Shown here: positions 32,624-36,410 of the stretch, piece after piece
How positions within the stretch are numbered: the first letter of the stretch is position 1
Layout of the letters: each line of letters opens with the position of its first letter
From: CAIVND01 sp035532075
GTDB taxonomy: Bacteria; Actinomycetota; Acidimicrobiia; Acidimicrobiales; Bog-793
Length of the DNA: 36,410 bases
Assembly (NCBI GenBank): GCA_035532075.1
Contig: DATKRV010000072.1
Location: 1-36,410 of the forward strand
Reading direction: 5' to 3'
Made by a program: the position numbers and the translations under genes
Notes under the pieces: model-generated
Told to the model about the DNA's origin: nothing
The model's input: the letters and a program-made list of their open reading frames with translations, nothing else
Databases searched by the model: none

Positions 32624-34698
32624 TGTTGCCCCTTCATCGCCTGGTAGATCTTCTCGGCCGTGATCGGGAGATCACGGATCCTGCATCTCGTTGCATCAAA
32701 CACTGCGTTGGCAATCGCCGCCGCGACTGGGGGCGTCGTCGATTCACCGATGTTCTTCACGTTCGCCGTACCAAGTCCGATCGCACCGGGCACCTTGACC
32801 GTCTTGTAGACCGGAACGTCTCGCGCCGAGGGCAGCTTGTACTCACCCATGTTCGCCGCCCATACCTGGCCATCGGCCTCGTCGAGGTCCTCGAGGGTGG
32901 CAAAGCCCACCCCCATCGTCGCACCGCCGTCGATCTGCATCTGGAAGGCGAGCGGGTTGATGATCTTGGCCACATCAACCGCATTGAGCAGCTCGAGGAG
33001 TCTCATCTGTCCCGTCCCGGGATCGACGGCCACCTGTGCGACCTGGACGGTGTAGGACCCGACGTCGACTCCGCTGTCCTCGTTGACCTCGACGACGATC
33101 GCCTCGTCACGCGCGCGGTTCATCCAGGCCTTGGCCGCGACGTCGACCACGGCCGCGAGCCCGGCGGTGACCCGGGAGGCCCCCGCGCCTGCGTCGCGAG
33201 GCAGATCATTGGTCGACACCCCGACGATCTCGATCTTCGTGGTCGCAAAGCCGAGCTGGTCCGAGAGCATCTGACGGAGCACGGTGTGGCTGCCCGTGCC
33301 GGTCTCGATCAGTGGCGTCTCGACACGGAGACACCCGTCGTCATAAGGGGTGAGACGCAGACTGGTGCTCGCCATCGACGTCGTCGAGCGACTGTAGATC
33401 GCGATGCCGCGGCCATAGAGCCACCCGGGCGGTGCAGCGACCGGCTCCACCGCGGCGAGCGCGGCCTCGAGGGTCTCGAGCCCACGGTGTTCGATCCAGT
33501 GCACGTGCGAGGCATCGGCCTCGCCGGTGACCAACAGATTGCGCCGGCGCAGTTCGGCCGGTTCGATGCCGATCACGAGGGCGAGTTCATCCATCGCGGA
33601 TTCGAGCGCAAAGATTCCCTGCGGGGCCCCTGGGGCGCGCATGTTCCCACGCGGAACGGTATTGGTATAGACCCGGTTCGCCTCTGAATAGAGCAGCGGC
33701 ACCCGGTATGAGGGGATCTCGACTGCGCCGTGCGGGGCAGGAACATTTGGCGTAAAGGCTCCATAGGCCCCTGCATTGAGATGCGCGACCATCGAGGCAG
33801 CGACGATGCGCCCCTCTTTGTCGGCGCCGATCCTGAGGTCGATCTCGGCCGGATGACGCGGGTTCGTGGCCGTCAGATCCTCGCTGTAGCGGAGCGTCAT
33901 CTTGACCGGTCGCCCCGTCTTTCGTGACAGCTCGGTGCAAAGCGGAGCATCCTGGGGGGAGCCCTTGCCGCCGAAATCACCACCGAGCGTGATCGACTGC
34001 AGCTCGATCTTCTTCGGATCGATCTCAACGCACGTACCGACCATCTCGCGTACGCGATAGGGCGCCTTGGTGGTCAGCCAGATCTGCACCTCGTCTTCGG
34101 AGATGAAGTGGGCGATGCACGCCTGCGGCTCGAGATAGCCCTGATGGACCCCCTGGGTTGCGTAGTGATGTTCGACGACAAAGGCGGCGGCGGCAAGCGC
34201 TGCATCGACCTCCTCTTTCGAACCGTGCGTCGCGCGGTGGATCAGGTTGATCGGGTCGCCCTGTTTTGCACCGGCCCCCTTATAGGCCCAAGGTTGCTCA
34301 TGAATCGCCGGCGCCCCCGGGGCGAGCGCCTCACTCGGGGTAAAGACGGCATCGAGTGGCTCATAATCGATCTCAACCATCGCAGCTGCGTGTTCAGCCT
34401 GTTGACGCGTCGCCGCAACAACTGCCGCGACCCGCTCGCCGACAAAGCGGACCTTGTCCCTCGCGAGCAGTGGCGTGTCGATCAGAGCACGGCCGTAGGG
34501 TATCGGCGACACATCTTGCGCGGTGAAGACGGCGATCACCCCGGGACTGGCGAGCGCCGCTCTGGTGTCGATCGAAACGATGCGGGCGTGGGCCATCGCG
34601 CTTCGAGCGACGGCCGCGTGGGCCATGTCCGGTAGCGCAAAATCAGCCACATAACGCGATTGGCCCGAAGCCTTCAATGCCGCGTCAACACGACTCAT
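32620..34698 (-). CDS. Molybdopterin-binding large subunit of a xanthine-dehydrogenase-family hydroxylase
   Basis: A 692-residue catalytic subunit carrying the molybdenum-cytosine- or guanine-dinucleotide cofactor. It hydroxylates a C-H next to nitrogen or an aldehyde with water-derived oxygen. Landmarks are SRYVADFALPDMAHAAVARS at the N-terminus, TLGGDFGGKGSPQDAP (cofactor loop), and VPRGNMRAPGAPQGIFALE, where the xanthine-dehydrogenase family has its substrate arginine. Near the C-terminus, the catalytic glutamate is in NVKNIGESTTPPVAAAI. The AYxCSFR motif of form-I CO dehydrogenase is absent, so it is not a CO dehydrogenase. It is somewhat shorter than many members (about 750-790). The ATG at 34698 is chosen; in-frame codons up to 34749 are unlikely. 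It is the first gene of the operon. The substrate is unknown, and nicotinate-like or other N-heterocycles are candidates. Confidence 0.92.
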   Translation of the reverse strand: MSRVDAALKASGQSRYVADFALPDMAHAAVARSAMAHARIVSIDTRAALASPGVIAVFTAQDVSPIPYGRALIDTPLLARDKVRFVGERVAAVVAATRQQAEHAAAMVEIDYEPLDAVFTPSEALAPGAPAIHEQPWAYKGAGAKQGDPINLIHRATHGSKEEVDAALAAAAFVVEHHYATQGVHQGYLEPQACIAHFISEDEVQIWLTTKAPYRVREMVGTCVEIDPKKIELQSITLGGDFGGKGSPQDAPLCTELSRKTGRPVKMTLRYSEDLTATNPRHPAEIDLRIGADKEGRIVAASMVAHLNAGAYGAFTPNVPAPHGAVEIPSYRVPLLYSEANRVYTNTVPRGNMRAPGAPQGIFALESAMDELALVIGIEPAELRRRNLLVTGEADASHVHWIEHRGLETLEAALAAVEPVAAPPGWLYGRGIAIYSRSTTSMASTSLRLTPYDDGCLRVETPLIETGTGSHTVLRQMLSDQLGFATTKIEIVGVSTNDLPRDAGAGASRVTAGLAAVVDVAAKAWMNRARDEAIVVEVNEDSGVDVGSYTVQVAQVAVDPGTGQMRLLELLNAVDVAKIINPLAFQMQIDGGATMGVGFATLEDLDEADGQVWAANMGEYKLPSARDVPVYKTVKVPGAIGLGTANVKNIGESTTPPVAAAIANAVFDATRCRIRDLPITAEKIYQAMKGQQ

Positions 34699-34792
34699 CT
34701 GAAAACCGCCCTTTCCCCTCCGCAACTTTTGCGCCTGCAAGCATGACACGCAACGTAATGCCTCACAGCCTACGGGTGATCAAATTTCAGCG

Positions 34793-36016
34793 TCAATCTG
34801 AGGCAATGGTGCGTTCTTTGATTTTGAGCTCCTGGGTCTCTTCCAGGAAGTGCCAGGTGTAGAGCGTCGCGAGGAGTCCGATCACTCCGACGACGGGCGC
34901 GGCAAGTCCAAGCGAGAAGGCACCGATCAGTGCCCCATCGATCAACGGTCCACTCGCCGCACCCGAGTCTGAGACGAGACGCCACAGCGACAAGAATGCC
35001 GGTCTCCCCTCCGCTGGAGCACGGTCAGCGCCGAGCGTCATCACGATTCCCGCCCCGAGGCCGTTGCCGAACCCGAGGATCATGCCGACTAAGAGCAACG
35101 TCGAATAGCTGTGCGTGAACGGAAGGAGCAGATGGCCAACGGCAAGAAGTCCAATGCACGGAAGCGCAACGGCGCGTCGTCCATAACGGTCCGAGATCGA
35201 TCCCGACGGATAGAAGAGACTCACGTCAAGCACCGACGAGATGCCATAGAGGAGGGCGACCTGCTTGACATCGAGACCGATGTGCGCTCCCCACAGCGGC
35301 AGCACGACCTGTCGGCTCGAACGGAGCACCCCGAGGACATAGGTCGTCACCCCCGCCGTCGCGAAATCGTGCCGGTGAGTCTTGATGATCTTGACCGGCC
35401 GGAAACCGATCGCCGAGGTATGTGTCGCGCCTGCGTCACTTCGGTCGCGGGCCGACTCAAGCCAGATCCATCCGACCGCGGCAAAGATGATGTAGATGAC
35501 GAACGAGACTCGCACGGACCCCTTGGTCGCAAGGGCGGCGACGAGGAATGGTCCGATCACCTGCCCCCCTCGACTCACGCCGCCAAAGATCGAGATCGCC
35601 CGACCGCGCGTCGTCGCCGTCGTGATCCTGCTGATGTTGGTGAGTCGTACGAGACTCCAGATCGACCATCCGGTCGCCTGGATGAAGATGCCAAGCCCCA
35701 GAAAGCCGACGTCGTGGGCGTAAAAACACACGACAAGCCCGCTCAGGAGCATCGCAGTTGCGACCATGGCGGAGCGTCGCTCGCCGACGTGTGCCACCAC
35801 CCAGCCCGCCGGAACATCCATCAGCATCGTGCCGAGCCCGTTCAAAGCGACGACCAACGCGGCGACCGAGGTCGACGCGCCGAGATGCTTCGCGGCGATT
35901 GCAAGCACCGGAATGATCGCGCCCTGACCCGTTGCAAAGAGAAGATTCGGGAGATAGGCCCGAACCCAGAGCAGACGGAGCAGACGCCGCTCATCCACCT
36001 CGTTGCCGTCCACCAC
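34793..36016 (-). CDS. MFS transporter
   Basis: A 407-residue major-facilitator protein with about 12 membrane helices in two halves. The cytoplasmic loop motif appears as DVPAGWVVAHVGERR in the first half and SDRYGRRAVALP in the second. The linker between halves, near residue 200, is short and polar. The GTG start follows GAGGAGCGGAC. It lies about 95 bases upstream of the large molybdenum-hydroxylase gene on the same strand and could lead that transcript. It may therefore import the hydroxylase's substrate or export a product. It diverges from the Rieske gene at 36283. Confidence 0.88.
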   Translation of the reverse strand: MVDGNEVDERRLLRLLWVRAYLPNLLFATGQGAIIPVLAIAAKHLGASTSVAALVVALNGLGTMLMDVPAGWVVAHVGERRSAMVATAMLLSGLVVCFYAHDVGFLGLGIFIQATGWSIWSLVRLTNISRITTATTRGRAISIFGGVSRGGQVIGPFLVAALATKGSVRVSFVIYIIFAAVGWIWLESARDRSDAGATHTSAIGFRPVKIIKTHRHDFATAGVTTYVLGVLRSSRQVVLPLWGAHIGLDVKQVALLYGISSVLDVSLFYPSGSISDRYGRRAVALPCIGLLAVGHLLLPFTHSYSTLLLVGMILGFGNGLGAGIVMTLGADRAPAEGRPAFLSLWRLVSDSGAASGPLIDGALIGAFSLGLAAPVVGVIGLLATLYTWHFLEETQELKIKERTIASD

Positions 36017-36282
36017 GTCCGCTCCTCGTCGTTGTCCAGATCGACTTTACCGAGTTGACGGCAACGGACTCCGGATCCTCTTGGTATCGCTGTCGATCCG
36101 CAAGACCCAAAGCGCGCCGGGCCGTACGGAACTTGACGCTGGTCCGGGCATACGATAGGACCTGAAAGAGACGGACAAGCTGAGTCCGTCGATGGACGGC
36201 CTGCCAACGGGCGCAGTCCGCTCCGGGGGCGTGCGCGATTGAAGCGGACGCTCACGGGCCACGATCAAAAGGGGAGTCTGCA

Positions 36283-36410
36283 ATGATCACCACCGAACAC
36301 AACGACCGACTCACAAGGGTCGGCAAGGGAACTCCGGGTGGCGAGATGATGCGCCGTTACTGGCACCCGATCGCACCAAGCGCGAAGCTCGACGAGAACC
36401 CGGTACAGAG
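36283..36410 (+). CDS. Rieske-type aromatic ring-hydroxylating oxygenase, N-terminal fragment (runs off the right edge)
   Basis: Only about 42 residues are visible: LTRVGKGTPGGEMMRRYWHP followed by IAPSAKLDENPVQ. This is the characteristic N-terminus of phthalate-4,5-dioxygenase-like Rieske oxygenase large subunits, just ahead of where the CxH...CxxH cluster motif would follow. The ATG at 36283 has GGGGAG six bases upstream. The downstream region must be seen to confirm the Rieske and mononuclear iron sites. It diverges from the MFS transporter over a 266-base promoter region and extends the catabolic island to the right. Confidence 0.75.
   Translation, partial: MITTEHNDRLTRVGKGTPGGEMMRRYWHPIAPSAKLDENPVQ

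Noticed and set aside
32605..33687. A 360-codon open frame on the plus strand
   Set aside because: It lies wholly antisense to the molybdenum-hydroxylase large subunit, has strongly biased Arg/His/Asp composition and no domain. The opposite strand is clearly the coding one.
32620..34698. Annotation as CO dehydrogenase (CoxL)
   Set aside because: The AYxCSFR active-site motif of form-I CO dehydrogenase is absent, so only the wider xanthine-dehydrogenase family is supported.
35111..36058. A 315-codon open frame on the plus strand
   Set aside because: It is antisense to the MFS transporter and is almost entirely charged residues, a typical shadow of a GC-rich gene.
1..36410. tRNA genes, CRISPR arrays, riboswitches and attachment sites
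   Set aside because: I looked for cloverleaf-type TTCGA arms, regularly spaced repeats and long hairpins with T-runs and found no convincing example; a covariance-model scan would be decisive.

Overview
The window looks like a chromosomal stretch from a moderately GC-rich Gram-positive actinobacterium, roughly 55-60 % G+C by eye. The reasons are frequent GTG/TTG starts, many GGAGG-type ribosome sites, a short-chain cis-prenyltransferase of the kind typical of Actinomycetota, and the abundance of DUF3237, MpaB-like, DUF2237 and amidohydrolase-2 proteins. An acidimicrobial lineage is my guess, but nothing here fixes the genus. No rRNA, tRNA, CRISPR array, intact insertion sequence or phage gene was seen.

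Layout. (1) 1-5.0 kb: the start of a PAS-domain protein running off the left edge, an alpha/beta hydrolase, then a tightly overlapping four-gene minus-strand operon. That operon holds one unfamiliar 131-residue protein and three proteins that each carry two YbjQ-like (DUF74) domains. (2) 5.0-8.5 kb: a looser, more AT-rich block with a luciferase-like flavin monooxygenase, an orphan TctC/Bug-type binding protein, and an intergenic region full of short repeats. (3) 8.5-11.6 kb: a small membrane protein, a cis-prenyl diphosphate synthase with an unusual active-site loop, and an M29/NicX-like metalloenzyme. (4) 11.8-27.3 kb: a mosaic of short transcription units on both strands. It has four amidohydrolase-2 (ACMSD-like) enzymes, two medium-chain dehydrogenases, a VOC protein, an MpaB-like oxygenase with a membrane partner, DUF3237, a ThDP enzyme, two cupin-type proteins, a redoxin and an aldo/keto reductase. 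(5) 27.9-36.4 kb: an amidase diverging from an alpha/beta hydrolase, an operon for a three-subunit molybdenum hydroxylase plus DUF2237, an MFS transporter, and the start of a Rieske-type oxygenase running off the right edge.

Taken together, regions 3-5 look like a catabolic island for aromatic or N-heteroaromatic carboxylic compounds. Hydroxylases (molybdenum, Rieske, flavin) would activate the ring, a NicX-like protein could open it, amidase and hydrolases would release side groups, amidohydrolases would decarboxylate or hydrolyse, and dehydrogenases and reductases would process the fragments. The substrate cannot be read from sequence. The least explained module is the six-domain YbjQ operon.
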